Assembly: GCF_050487225.1 (NCBI RefSeq) | Contig: NZ_JBKQGY010000003.1 | Location: 558,001 to 622,000, forward strand | Length of the DNA stretch: 64,000 nt | Reading direction: 5' to 3' | DNA from: Paenalcaligenes sp050487225 | GTDB lineage: Bacteria; Pseudomonadota; Gammaproteobacteria; Burkholderiales; Burkholderiaceae_B | In this document: positions 33,601 to 42,342 of the stretch, in pieces | Layout of the letters: every line of letters begins with the position of its first letter | Position numbering within the stretch: position 1 is the stretch's first letter | The notes under the pieces: generated by a model | Seen by the model: only the letters and a program-made list of their open reading frames with translations | What the model was told of the DNA's origin: nothing | Database searches by the model: none | Translations under genes and position numbers: made by a program

Positions 33601-34682
33601 TACAGAACTCCCGTATAAAGACGACCAGGATTCAATACCCCAGCTGGGTCAAACGCTTTTTTCAGGCGTTGCTGCAAACGCAGCATTGGAGCAGGTAAGG
33701 GATGGAATGCCGAGGTCACTGCACCGTGTGCACGGAACACGTTCGCCGTACCACCCACTTTACTCACTTGTGCACGCATCTCGTCTTCGCTAGAGGTACT
33801 GAACTGCCAACGCAATGCACCACCCCACTCCACGAACACATCGGCATTGTTGTCTATAACAGGCGTTGTGCTTGGCACGGACAAGCGCCACAAATGACCG
33901 GCGTCTTTGCGCTGAAACCACTCGTGCTGTTGTTCGCGAATCTGGGCCCACAACTGGGCGGCATCTGACTCCGCCAATTCATCGCCACCAATGCGGTTTT
34001 TACCCGCCATCAGTGCTTCAGGCGCGCCACTCAAGCGAATGTATGCCTTACCGTTGATCCATGCAGTCGCAGAGATCGCGACGGGCTCACCACCCAAGGT
34101 GTTGAACAAGTCCAAGGCTTTGTCTTGTGGCAATGCTAATTGCAGGGTGAGTGTGCGCTCTGGAATAGGCAGCACTTTGATAGACAATTCGTCAATCACG
34201 CCCAAGCTACCGAAACTGCCAGCGATCACACGCGACACATCGTAGCCCGCCACGTTTTTCATGACCTGACCACCAAAGCTTAGGTGCTGACCCAAGCCAT
34301 CAATAATCTTTACGCCCAAGACGAAGTCTTTTAGACCACCAGCGTTCGCACGGCGAGGGCCAGACAAACCGGCCGCAATACAGCCTGCAATCGTGGCCTC
34401 TGGGCCAAAGTGTGGTGGCTCAAATGCCAAACACTGATTACGTTCGGCCAGCAGCGCTTCCACTTCGCTTAAACGTGTACCGCCTTTTACCACCATCACC
34501 AGCTCAGACGGTTCGTAGTCCACCACGCCTTGGTTACCACGCAGGTCTAACACCTGACCTTGGGCCTGTGGACCATAGAAATTTTTACTACCTGAACCAC
34601 ACAGCTGCAAAGGCGTGTGGTTTGCTGTGGCCTGTGCAAGTTGCTCCTGCCAGTCCTGAATAAGAGATGTCGTTGTAGTCAT
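33600..34682 (-). CDS. glcE: Glycolate oxidase FAD-binding subunit GlcE
   Basis: This 360-residue protein has an N-terminal FAD_binding_4 (PCMH) domain with LQLCGSGSKNFYG, EPPHFGPEATIAGCIAAGLSG (about 93-113) and GGQVMKNVAGYDVSRVIAGS (about 137-156). The C-terminal part is shorter than in GlcD, which is normal for GlcE. It pairs with GlcD in the three-subunit oxidase. It lies 26 bases after glcD and overlaps glcF by one base. Confidence 0.94.
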   Translation of the reverse strand: MTTTTSLIQDWQEQLAQATANHTPLQLCGSGSKNFYGPQAQGQVLDLRGNQGVVDYEPSELVMVVKGGTRLSEVEALLAERNQCLAFEPPHFGPEATIAGCIAAGLSGPRRANAGGLKDFVLGVKIIDGLGQHLSFGGQVMKNVAGYDVSRVIAGSFGSLGVIDELSIKVLPIPERTLTLQLALPQDKALDLFNTLGGEPVAISATAWINGKAYIRLSGAPEALMAGKNRIGGDELAESDAAQLWAQIREQQHEWFQRKDAGHLWRLSVPSTTPVIDNNADVFVEWGGALRWQFSTSSEDEMRAQVSKVGGTANVFRAHGAVTSAFHPLPAPMLRLQQRLKKAFDPAGVLNPGRLYTGVL

Positions 34683-34708
34683 CGTTACGTATCACTCCGG
34701 ATGGCAAA

Positions 34709-36214
34709 TTAGAAGCGTGGAATATCAGGGAAAGGCACTTCACCATGATGCACGTGCATGAAACCCATTTCAGCACAGCGGTTCAAGGTAGGAATATGCT
34801 TACCTGGATTCAACAATCCATTCGGATCAAAAGCCGCTTTCACGTCAAAGAAACGCGTACGTTCTTGATCGCTAAACTGCACACACATTTGGTCGATTTT
34901 TTCTACGCCCACACCGTGTTCGCCGGTGATAGAACCACCCAGCTTCACGGAAAGCTCCAAAATATCACCACCAAAAGCCATAGCACGGTCTTTTTCTTCG
35001 GGGATACTGCCATCAAACAAAATCAGAGGGTGCAAGTTGCCATCGCCTGCGTGAAACACGTTTAGGCAACGCAGATTGTGTTTAACCTCTAGGTCTTTCA
35101 TGGTCACCAGCATCTCGGACAAACGTTTGCGCGGGATGGTGCCATCCATACAAATGTAGTCAGGCGAGATACGACCCGCTGCCGGGAAGGCCGACTTACG
35201 ACCCGCCCAGAATAGGGCGCGTTCTTCTTCAGATTGCGACACACGGATTTCGGTTGCGCCACTTTCCGTCAACACGGCTTTCATGCGCGCCACTTCGGCA
35301 GCTACTTCCTCAGGCGTACCGTCGGATTCGCACAGTAAAATCGCGGCGGCATCCAGTGGGTAACCCGCTTTCACGAAGGCTTCCACGGCAACCGTGGCGG
35401 GCTGGTCCATCATTTCTAAGCCAGCAGGAATAATACCGGCCGCAATCACGTTGGCGACAGCATCACAGGCTTTGGAAACGTCATCAAAACTGGCCAAAAT
35501 ACACTGCGCCAATTGCGGTGTAGGCGTGAGCTTCACAGTCACTTCTGTCACCACGGCCAACATACCTTCGGAACCTGTCATCAACGACAGCAGATCAAAG
35601 CCCGGTACATCCAGCGCATGGCTACCAATTTCTAGAATATCGCCATCAATAGTCACCACACGCAACTTCAACAAGTTGTGGATAGTCAGACCATATTTCA
35701 AGCAGTGCACACCCCCCGCGTTTTCGGCCACGTTACCGCCGATACTACAGGCAATCTGGGAGGATGGATCGGGTGCGTAATACAACCCGTACTGCGCGGC
35801 ATCCTGAGAAATTTTCAGGTTACGCACGCCCGGCTGCACAATGGCTGTGCGCGCATAGGGGTCGATTTTCAGGATTTTGTTCAGCTTTGCCAGAGACAGC
35901 AGTACGCCTTGTGGGTGCGGCATCGCGCCACCCGACAAGCCCGTCCCCGCACCACGCGCCACAATAGGTACGCCCATGGCGGCACAAACTTTAATGGCTT
36001 GCACCACTTGCTCTTCGTTAGCGGGCATCACCACCAACAACGGCAAGTTGCGAATCAGCGTGAAGCCGTCGCATTCGTAGGGTTTAAGTTGTTCTGGTGT
36101 GTGCAAAACGGCTTCAACGGATGTAGCCTTTTGCAAAGCGGCGATCAGTGCATCCCTGTCCACAGGGTCAAACTGATATTCCGCATAAAGATTGTGTTCA
36201 TGAAGGTCAGACAT
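34709..36214 (-). CDS. glcD: Glycolate oxidase subunit GlcD
   Basis: This 501-residue flavoprotein has the FAD-binding PCMH domain with PIVARGAGTGLSGGAMPHPQG (about 80-100) and DPSSQIACSIGGNVAENAGG (about 146-165). The C-terminal FAD_oxidase_C domain has NVFHAGDGNLHPL and GSITGEHGVGVEK, which contribute metal- and substrate-contacting His residues. I chose the ATG at 36214 (MSDLHEHN) because GGGG precedes it and it gives the usual length; the frame is open to 36241. First gene of glcDEF, with a GntR-type operator upstream at 36324-36334. Confidence 0.95.
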   Translation of the reverse strand: MSDLHEHNLYAEYQFDPVDRDALIAALQKATSVEAVLHTPEQLKPYECDGFTLIRNLPLLVVMPANEEQVVQAIKVCAAMGVPIVARGAGTGLSGGAMPHPQGVLLSLAKLNKILKIDPYARTAIVQPGVRNLKISQDAAQYGLYYAPDPSSQIACSIGGNVAENAGGVHCLKYGLTIHNLLKLRVVTIDGDILEIGSHALDVPGFDLLSLMTGSEGMLAVVTEVTVKLTPTPQLAQCILASFDDVSKACDAVANVIAAGIIPAGLEMMDQPATVAVEAFVKAGYPLDAAAILLCESDGTPEEVAAEVARMKAVLTESGATEIRVSQSEEERALFWAGRKSAFPAAGRISPDYICMDGTIPRKRLSEMLVTMKDLEVKHNLRCLNVFHAGDGNLHPLILFDGSIPEEKDRAMAFGGDILELSVKLGGSITGEHGVGVEKIDQMCVQFSDQERTRFFDVKAAFDPNGLLNPGKHIPTLNRCAEMGFMHVHHGEVPFPDIPRF

Positions 36215-36323
36215 AAGGCCCCTGTCGCAATCCATGTACAAATGGATCAGATGTGTAGCCCAACAGAGCGCGCATCAGAGTGAGACGCGCATCACCATGT
36301 CAGGCACTGCACATTTGGTAAAG

Positions 36324-36334
36324 TGGTAAGACCA
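36324..36334. promoter_or_regulatory. FadR/PdhR-type GntR operator upstream of glcD
   Basis: TGGT-AAG-ACCA is a perfect match to the half-sites used by PdhR, LldR and GlcC (TGGT with N3 then ACCA). It lies about 110 bases before glcD. Neither a glcC gene nor any other regulator lies next to it. The gap 36215-36423 shows no gene. Confidence 0.55.
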
Positions 36335-36423
36335 TTTAATGGTAGCCTAACTATACCAAGGCCGCATAGCGGCATAAACCCTAAGAGCACATACCTTCAG
36401 TACACACTGTCTATCTATTTTGA

Positions 36424-37998
36424 TTAATCTTGGTCGTCAGACTGTCTAAATTGCTGCACCCAATAGGTGGTAGAAGCATCGTGGTGGGTAGCCTCTACAC
36501 TAGGGCGACGCAGCTCACCCAAGATGCCTGCGGCCAATTGCTTGCCGTACTCCACACCCCACTGATCGAAGGGGTTGATACCCCAGATCAAGCCCTGCAC
36601 AAACACCTTGTGTTCGTAGGCTGCTAACAACGCCCCCAAGCTATACGGGGTCAAATGTGGCAACACAATCAAGGTATTAGGCCTACCGCCTTTATGTACG
36701 CGGTGCTTAGCTAGCCATGCCGCTTCTTCGGCCTCCATGCCGTTAGACACGCATTCTTGCAATGCCTGTGTATAACTTTTGCCGCGCAGCATCGCCTCGC
36801 GCTGTGCCAAACAGTGAGCCAATAAGGTTTGATGGTGGGTAGGCCAACTGTGATCGGCATGCTGACACACAATAAAGTCTACCGGCGCACCATCACTGCC
36901 TTGGTGTAACCACTGGAAGAACGTATGTTGCGCATCTGTACCCGGCATACCCCATACAGCAGGGCCGGTAGGCACGGTGACCAGTTCGCCATTCAAGTCT
37001 ACCGACTTGCCCAGCGACTCCATTTCCAGCTGCTGTATATAAGACACCAAGTGCCCGAGGCGGAAATCGTAGGGTGCCACGTTCAATGAGCCATAGCCCA
37101 ACACACTGCGGTTTACCACGCCTGACAACGCCATCTGTACGGGGATATTTTGCTCTATAGGCGCTTCAGCAAAGTGCTTATCCATCGCGGCTGCACCGGC
37201 CAGCATGCCGGCGACCACGTCGCTGCTAACCGCCATCGCCGTGGTTAAGTTCACGGCAGACCAAAGCGAAAATCTACCGCCTACCCAATCCCAGAAACTG
37301 AAAATATTACTTTCAGGAATGCCCCACTCATGCGCACGGTCTGGACGGGCCGTAATGGCCACCACATTACTGTAGGGATCAGGCACATCGGCGGCTTTGA
37401 GCCACTCTAATGCGCGAGAAGCGTTCTCTAAGGTTTCTACCGTGGTAAACGACTTACTCGCCACCACAATCAGCGTATCCATAGGATTCAAGTCAGACAG
37501 CGCACCGGCAATCGCATGACCATCAATATTGGCCACAAAACGTACCGTACGCCACTGATTACAGTAACCAAAGGCGCTAACGCTTAAACGCACACCCCAA
37601 TCGCTACCGCCAATACCAATGTGCACGATATTGCGCCACTTACGACTAATATCTGCCGTACGAATAAACGCATTTAGCCGTTCGCGCTCGGTAGTGATCT
37701 CTTCTTTAGGGGCCGCAGGTGCGCGCAGTGCGGTATGCCATGCCGCCCTATCCTCTGTCACATTACTGACACCGCCACTCAGTAAAATCTCGCGTTGTTG
37801 CTCAAACTGTCTATCCGCCAACAAAGCTTTGGCGGCAGCCTCTAGTTCTGCCGAATGCACTTGACCGCTAAAGTCAGCATGCAGACCCGCCGCGCGTATA
37901 CAGCGTACGGAATCCAATTGCACAGAAGCTTGCAAAGCAGCATCTGCAAAGTGTTGCCAGGAGTCTAGTTGCGTGAGAGGAGGAACAGGATAGTGCAC
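36424..37998 (-). CDS. pgi: Glucose-6-phosphate isomerase
   Basis: This 524-residue cytoplasmic enzyme interconverts glucose-6-phosphate and fructose-6-phosphate. Signatures are NIVHIGIGGSDWGVRL (about 124-139), VVASKSFTTVETLENA, WDWVGGRFSLWSAV (Arg and Ser contacts) and the end motif INPFDQWGVEYGKQLA (about 480-495). The start codon is GTG with only a weak ribosome site, and no ATG occurs nearby in frame. It is read alone. Expression control is not apparent. Confidence 0.94.
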   Translation of the reverse strand: MHYPVPPLTQLDSWQHFADAALQASVQLDSVRCIRAAGLHADFSGQVHSAELEAAAKALLADRQFEQQREILLSGGVSNVTEDRAAWHTALRAPAAPKEEITTERERLNAFIRTADISRKWRNIVHIGIGGSDWGVRLSVSAFGYCNQWRTVRFVANIDGHAIAGALSDLNPMDTLIVVASKSFTTVETLENASRALEWLKAADVPDPYSNVVAITARPDRAHEWGIPESNIFSFWDWVGGRFSLWSAVNLTTAMAVSSDVVAGMLAGAAAMDKHFAEAPIEQNIPVQMALSGVVNRSVLGYGSLNVAPYDFRLGHLVSYIQQLEMESLGKSVDLNGELVTVPTGPAVWGMPGTDAQHTFFQWLHQGSDGAPVDFIVCQHADHSWPTHHQTLLAHCLAQREAMLRGKSYTQALQECVSNGMEAEEAAWLAKHRVHKGGRPNTLIVLPHLTPYSLGALLAAYEHKVFVQGLIWGINPFDQWGVEYGKQLAAGILGELRRPSVEATHHDASTTYWVQQFRQSDDQD

Positions 37999-38195
37999 GT
38001 CAGGAGGTTCTTCTTAAAGGATCACTAAAGCCATGAGGGTCGCAACATCAAGACCCAATTTGCGATTATACCCTCAGCCCTCCCCAAGTTTGCTGCCCAT
38101 CTAGCAGACACGCTGTTCACAGCGCAACCGCGTGTAGTTTCCGGCGCTATACTGGCTTTCAGTTCTAACAAGTAAAGCCTTTACAGAGACAAACT

Positions 38196-39272
38196 ATGCG
38201 CATTCATAAAATTGCCGTCATTGCCGGAGACGGTATAGGTAAAGAAGTTATGCCCGAAGGGCTGCGAGTGGTAGAAGCCGCCGCACGACAACATGGGATT
38301 GAGCTGGAGTTCGAGCATTTGGACTGGTCCAGCGCCGAGTATTACCAAGAGCACGGCACAATGTTGCCAGAGAACTGGTTTGAACACTTAGCGCCCTTTG
38401 ATGCAATTTATTTCGGTGCTGTAGGCTGGCCCGATGTGGTGCCAGACCATGTTTCATTGTGGGGTTCTTTACTGCAGTTCCGTAGAGGCTTTGACCAATA
38501 CATCAACCTGCGCCCTGTGCGTTTGATGCCGGGCGTACCTTGCCCTCTGGCCAACAAAAAACCGGGCGATATAGACTTTTTGGTCGTGCGCGAAAACACC
38601 GAAGGTGAATACACCAATTTAGGTGGCCGTATTTTTGAAGGCACCGATCGTGAAGTGGTGATTCAAGAATCCATCTTCACTCGTACGGGCGTAGACCGTG
38701 TGCTGGACTACGCCTTTAAAGTGGCCAGCAGCCGTCCCGCTAAACACCTGAGCGCCGCAACCAAATCCAACGGTTTGGCGATCAGCATGCCGTACTGGGA
38801 CGAACGCGTGGCCGCTCGTGCTGCCGACTACCCCGATGTACGTTGGGACAAGCACCACATCGACATTATGGCGGCACGCTTCGTGCTGAAGCCTGAACAG
38901 TTCGATGTCGTGGTTGCCTCTAACTTGTTTGGCGATATTTTGTCCGACCTGGGCCCAGCATGTACTGGCACCATCGGTTTAGCCCCGTCCGCCAACCTAA
39001 ACCCCGAGCGCAAATTCCCATCCTTGTTTGAACCCGTGCATGGTTCCGCACCCGATATTTATGGCCAAAACATTGCTAACCCCATTGGCATGATTTGGTC
39101 TGGCGCGCTGATGCTGGACTTTTTGGGGGATGGTAAAGACAACTATCGCGCCGCGCACGATGCGATTCTGTCTGCAATTGAACACACTCTGGAAAATGGT
39201 CCACGCACAGCGGATCTAGGCGGCTCAGCTAGCACCACGGAAATGGGCGAAGCCATCTGCCAAAGGCTGTAA
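38196..39272 (+). CDS. Tartrate dehydrogenase / D-malate dehydrogenase (decarboxylating)
   Basis: This 358-residue isocitrate/isopropylmalate-dehydrogenase-fold enzyme shows IAVIAGDGIGKEVMPEG at the N-terminus and LWGSLLQFRRGFDQYINLRP (about 88-107). It has FLVVRENTEGEY, the metal-binding Asp residues of NLFGDILSDLGPACTGTIG, and the NAD loop EPVHGSAPDIYGQNIANP. The combination matches the TtuC/DmlA group, which oxidises tartrate or D-malate with NAD and a divalent metal. It is read alone between pgi and ttrS; there is no LysR regulator (DmlR/TtuA) next to it in this window. Confidence 0.92.
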   Translation: MRIHKIAVIAGDGIGKEVMPEGLRVVEAAARQHGIELEFEHLDWSSAEYYQEHGTMLPENWFEHLAPFDAIYFGAVGWPDVVPDHVSLWGSLLQFRRGFDQYINLRPVRLMPGVPCPLANKKPGDIDFLVVRENTEGEYTNLGGRIFEGTDREVVIQESIFTRTGVDRVLDYAFKVASSRPAKHLSAATKSNGLAISMPYWDERVAARAADYPDVRWDKHHIDIMAARFVLKPEQFDVVVASNLFGDILSDLGPACTGTIGLAPSANLNPERKFPSLFEPVHGSAPDIYGQNIANPIGMIWSGALMLDFLGDGKDNYRAAHDAILSAIEHTLENGPRTADLGGSASTTEMGEAICQRL

Positions 39273-39350
39273 TTCGGGTTAGTCGTAAGTTTTGCAGGGT
39301 GCCACGATGCGCTAACATAGAAACCCTATGCGCACTGGCTTCCCTGTCTT

Positions 39351-41126
39351 ATGACTGTCTTGCTGTCCCGCTTTTTGGGCTTATGTCTGACCCTAACCCT
39401 GCTACTGGGTTATGCGTCCGACAGCCTTGCTGTGCCAGTACAAGATGTACGCATTGGTGTACTGGCCTACCGGGATTCAGACGCCACCCAAGACACGTGG
39501 GAATCCACCATTGATCACCTCAACCAAGCGCTGCCTGAATACCATTTCATCTTAAAGCAGGGCGATCACCAGTCGCTGCAACATGCGATTGAAAATGGTG
39601 ATGTAGATTTTATTCTGACCAACCCAGGTCATTATGTGACGCTGGAAACCCTGCTAGGGGCCAGCCGTATCGCTACCCTAGAACAAGGTGGCCGCCCCTC
39701 AGCCGAAAACTCTTTGGGGACTACCGTCATTGCTCGCGCCGATCGCAGTGACTTAAACACCCTGTTCGATCTCAAAAAACAAAAACTCGCCGCGACCTCC
39801 CCAGAAGGTTTCACCAGCTATCAAGTACTCTGGCGCGAGCTAGAGGCCTTGGGCATGAAGCCTGACACTGATGTGGAGTTGCTGTTCACGGGTTTGCCCA
39901 TGGATAAGGTTTGGCAGGCGGTGGAAAGCGGCAAGGCCGATGTAGGCGCTATACGTGGCTGTTTGCTGGAAACACTGCCCAACTGGCAAGAACGATTCCG
40001 TGTGGTGTCTCCGCTGCCTACTACCGCTTTGGGCTGTGCAGTATCGTCACGGCTGTACCCCAACTGGCCATTGGCCTCGCTACGTTATACCAACCCCAAA
40101 CTGGCTCGTGCAGTAGCCGTCGCCCTGCTGCAAATGCCTACGGATGAACAAGGCCTATCGTGGGCAGTACCGGCTGATTACCAGTCTGTACACGACATGT
40201 TCAAAGAATTAAAAATCGGCCCCTACCAATACTTGCGCGAACCCACACTGCAGCATTTGGCCGAGCGCTACTGGCCCATTCTGGCCTTTGCCCTGTTAGT
40301 GCTACTGGGTTGGCTGGTGTACACCGTGCGTGTGGAATACCTCATCCAAAAGCGCACGTTATTGCTGCAAAATGCCCTCACCGAAGGCGAGGCCATGCGT
40401 GAACGCATGCAAGCCAGCCAAGAAAAAGCCGACCATATGTCACGCTTGTCGATTTTGGGCGAGCTATCAGCCAACTTGGCACATGAACTGAATCAACCGC
40501 TAGCTGGCATCATTAACTACGGGCAAAGTTTGCTGCGTAGGCAGGCCAATGGCAGGCTAGACCCTGATGCATTAAATCAAGCTGCCAGTGAGATCGTCAC
40601 CCAAGCCGAAACAGCGGCTGGCATCTTGGGGCGCGTGCGCTCTTTTGCTCGTAAGCGCCCACCTGTACGCGAACACCGTCCTATCATCAGCCTGATACAA
40701 GACTCGTTGGATCTGTTCAGCAATATGCTGTCCACCCCACCATCCATCGTATTAGATGCCCAATTGCCCCCTGAAACCTGCATACAGGCCGACCCCTTAC
40801 AAATACAGCAAGTGCTACTGAATCTGCTGAAAAATGGTCTGGATGCCATGCAAGACTTGCCCGCTGATCAACGCGTTTTACAGGTCAAAGTCACCCTGCA
40901 CGATAACTTGGTGTCCATCGCCGTGCGTGACTGGGGGCATGGTTTGCAAAGCGACACAATTCAACATGTCTTTGACGCGTTCTATACGACCAAAGAGAAT
41001 GGGCTAGGCCTAGGTTTGGCTATCTGCGTTGGTATTGCCGAAGCACACGGCGGCCAACTCACTGCCACCAAACCCGAACAAGGGCCTGGAATGATCTTTA
41101 CGTTACTATTACCCGCACATGACTGA
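39351..41126 (+). CDS. ttrS: Tetrathionate sensor histidine kinase TtrS
   Basis: This 591-residue kinase has a signal/anchor at the N-terminus and a periplasmic PhnD-like binding domain (about 31-300). One transmembrane segment follows (308-326), then a cytoplasmic HisKA/HATPase core. His378 lies in LAHELNQPLAG, with N-box QVLLNLLKNGLDAM and G-boxes RDWGHGL and GLGLGLAI. The PhnD-like sensor fused to a kinase is the TtrS architecture. It should sense tetrathionate and phosphorylate TtrR, whose gene overlaps its 3' end by eight bases. Confidence 0.94.
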   Translation: MTVLLSRFLGLCLTLTLLLGYASDSLAVPVQDVRIGVLAYRDSDATQDTWESTIDHLNQALPEYHFILKQGDHQSLQHAIENGDVDFILTNPGHYVTLETLLGASRIATLEQGGRPSAENSLGTTVIARADRSDLNTLFDLKKQKLAATSPEGFTSYQVLWRELEALGMKPDTDVELLFTGLPMDKVWQAVESGKADVGAIRGCLLETLPNWQERFRVVSPLPTTALGCAVSSRLYPNWPLASLRYTNPKLARAVAVALLQMPTDEQGLSWAVPADYQSVHDMFKELKIGPYQYLREPTLQHLAERYWPILAFALLVLLGWLVYTVRVEYLIQKRTLLLQNALTEGEAMRERMQASQEKADHMSRLSILGELSANLAHELNQPLAGIINYGQSLLRRQANGRLDPDALNQAASEIVTQAETAAGILGRVRSFARKRPPVREHRPIISLIQDSLDLFSNMLSTPPSIVLDAQLPPETCIQADPLQIQQVLLNLLKNGLDAMQDLPADQRVLQVKVTLHDNLVSIAVRDWGHGLQSDTIQHVFDAFYTTKENGLGLGLAICVGIAEAHGGQLTATKPEQGPGMIFTLLLPAHD

Positions 41127-41790
41127 TAAAGAATCCACCATCAAAGAATCCACTATCTACCTCATCGACGATGACGATGCGTTTAGACGCTCGCTCGTGT
41201 TCCTGCTGGAGTCCGTAGGTTGGAACGTGCGCGACTTCAACAGTGCCGTCACCTTCATGGAAGAACACGATGAAGTGCCCACTGATCTGGGCTGTTTGGT
41301 TTTGGATATACGTATGCCCGTCATGAGCGGCCTGCACTTGCAGCAACGCTTACATGCGCGCGGTTGGTCTATTCCCATTGTGTTTATCACCGGGCATGGC
41401 GACGTAGAGCTCGCCGTGCAAGCCATGAAAAGTGGCGCCTGTGATTTCATGGAAAAGCCATTCCGCGACCAAGCCTTGCTGGATGCAGTAGAAAATGCCG
41501 TGCGCCAAGGCTGTCATCTGCGCCGTACGTCTGAACGCCGTGCGGCCGCCCAAGAGGCGCTTTCGAATTTATCGCAACGTGAATATGAAGTGGCCCGACT
41601 GCTAGCGCTAGGCCAACCCAATAAATTGGTGGCGCGCAGCTTGGGTATCAGTGAAAAAACGGTGCATGTGCACCGTCAACGTATTATGGATAAGGCATCG
41701 GTCAGTAGTGCAGCGGAACTTGCCCACTTAATGCTACTGACCGACCCAGATTTATTAGATCAGATTATGCCCTCGGCCGCTGAAGACTAA
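41119..41790 (+). CDS. ttrR: Response regulator TtrR (FixJ/LuxR type)
   Basis: This 223-residue response regulator has a receiver domain (about 12-125: acidic pocket LIDDDDAF, phospho-acceptor Asp63 in VLDIRMPVMSG, Lys in DFMEKPF) and a LuxR-type helix-turn-helix (about 150-212: NLSQREYEVARLLALGQ and LGISEKTVHVHRQRIM). It overlaps ttrS and should activate the ttrBCA operon when tetrathionate is present. The DUF4168 gene converges on it after 23 bases. Confidence 0.94.
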   Translation: MTDKESTIKESTIYLIDDDDAFRRSLVFLLESVGWNVRDFNSAVTFMEEHDEVPTDLGCLVLDIRMPVMSGLHLQQRLHARGWSIPIVFITGHGDVELAVQAMKSGACDFMEKPFRDQALLDAVENAVRQGCHLRRTSERRAAAQEALSNLSQREYEVARLLALGQPNKLVARSLGISEKTVHVHRQRIMDKASVSSAAELAHLMLLTDPDLLDQIMPSAAED

Positions 41791-41813
41791 GGCGCAAACG
41801 TAAGATCCGCAGG

Positions 41814-42185
41814 TTACTTAACCATGGCCTCTACACGAGTGCGTAGTGCCGGATCTTGCTGGATAGCTAGGCTAATGCCGTTGTACTCATCCAGTTCCAT
41901 GCCTTTGCCTTTCACCACATCGACCAAACGTTGGTCAGCCTCTATGACGATAGCTTGTCGCTCCTCATCGGTCTTGGCTGCAGAAAAGCGAGATTGATAA
42001 GGCTCAGCTTCCTTAACCACGACTTTGTAAATGTCCGCGTAACGCTGCAATTGGGCGTCAGAAGGCTGTACCACCGGGATGGCTGTACCAGTTGCAGCAG
42101 GTGAGCCCTGTGCCATGGCGTACGGGCTGAATAGTCCAAATGCAATCGCAGCCGCTGCCAAGAATGCTTTCAGGGTTTGTGCCAT
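41814..42185 (-). CDS. DUF4168 domain protein (secreted)
   Basis: This 123-residue protein has a signal peptide (about 1-25, ending in PYAMAQ) and a helical DUF4168 domain: DAQLQRYADIYKVVVKEAEP and AKTDEERQAIVIEADQRLVD. Function of the family is unknown. It sits between the two-component genes and the reductase operon, on the same strand as the latter but after a terminator, so it may have its own promoter. A role in tetrathionate respiration is only suggested by position. Confidence 0.85.
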   Translation of the reverse strand: MAQTLKAFLAAAAIAFGLFSPYAMAQGSPAATGTAIPVVQPSDAQLQRYADIYKVVVKEAEPYQSRFSAAKTDEERQAIVIEADQRLVDVVKGKGMELDEYNGISLAIQQDPALRTRVEAMVK

Positions 42186-42300
42186 GTGAACCTCCTCATC
42201 AATGTCCGTGAGTAACCATCATGACAAGCCTTGGTAGGTGTTACAAGTAACCTAGTGTGTAAACCTGTATCGGGATGCCATGTGTAATTTACTGTCGCAC

Positions 42301-42328
42301 AAAACGGGGCTGCTTTGCAACCCCGTTT
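42301..42328 (-). terminator. Terminator after ttrA
   Basis: An AAACGGGG/CCCCGTTT stem extends to 12 bp with one wobble pair around an AAA loop. On the minus strand it ends in TTTTGTG, directly after the ttrA stop. Confidence 0.75.
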
Positions 42329-42342
42329 CATGTTGCTAAACG

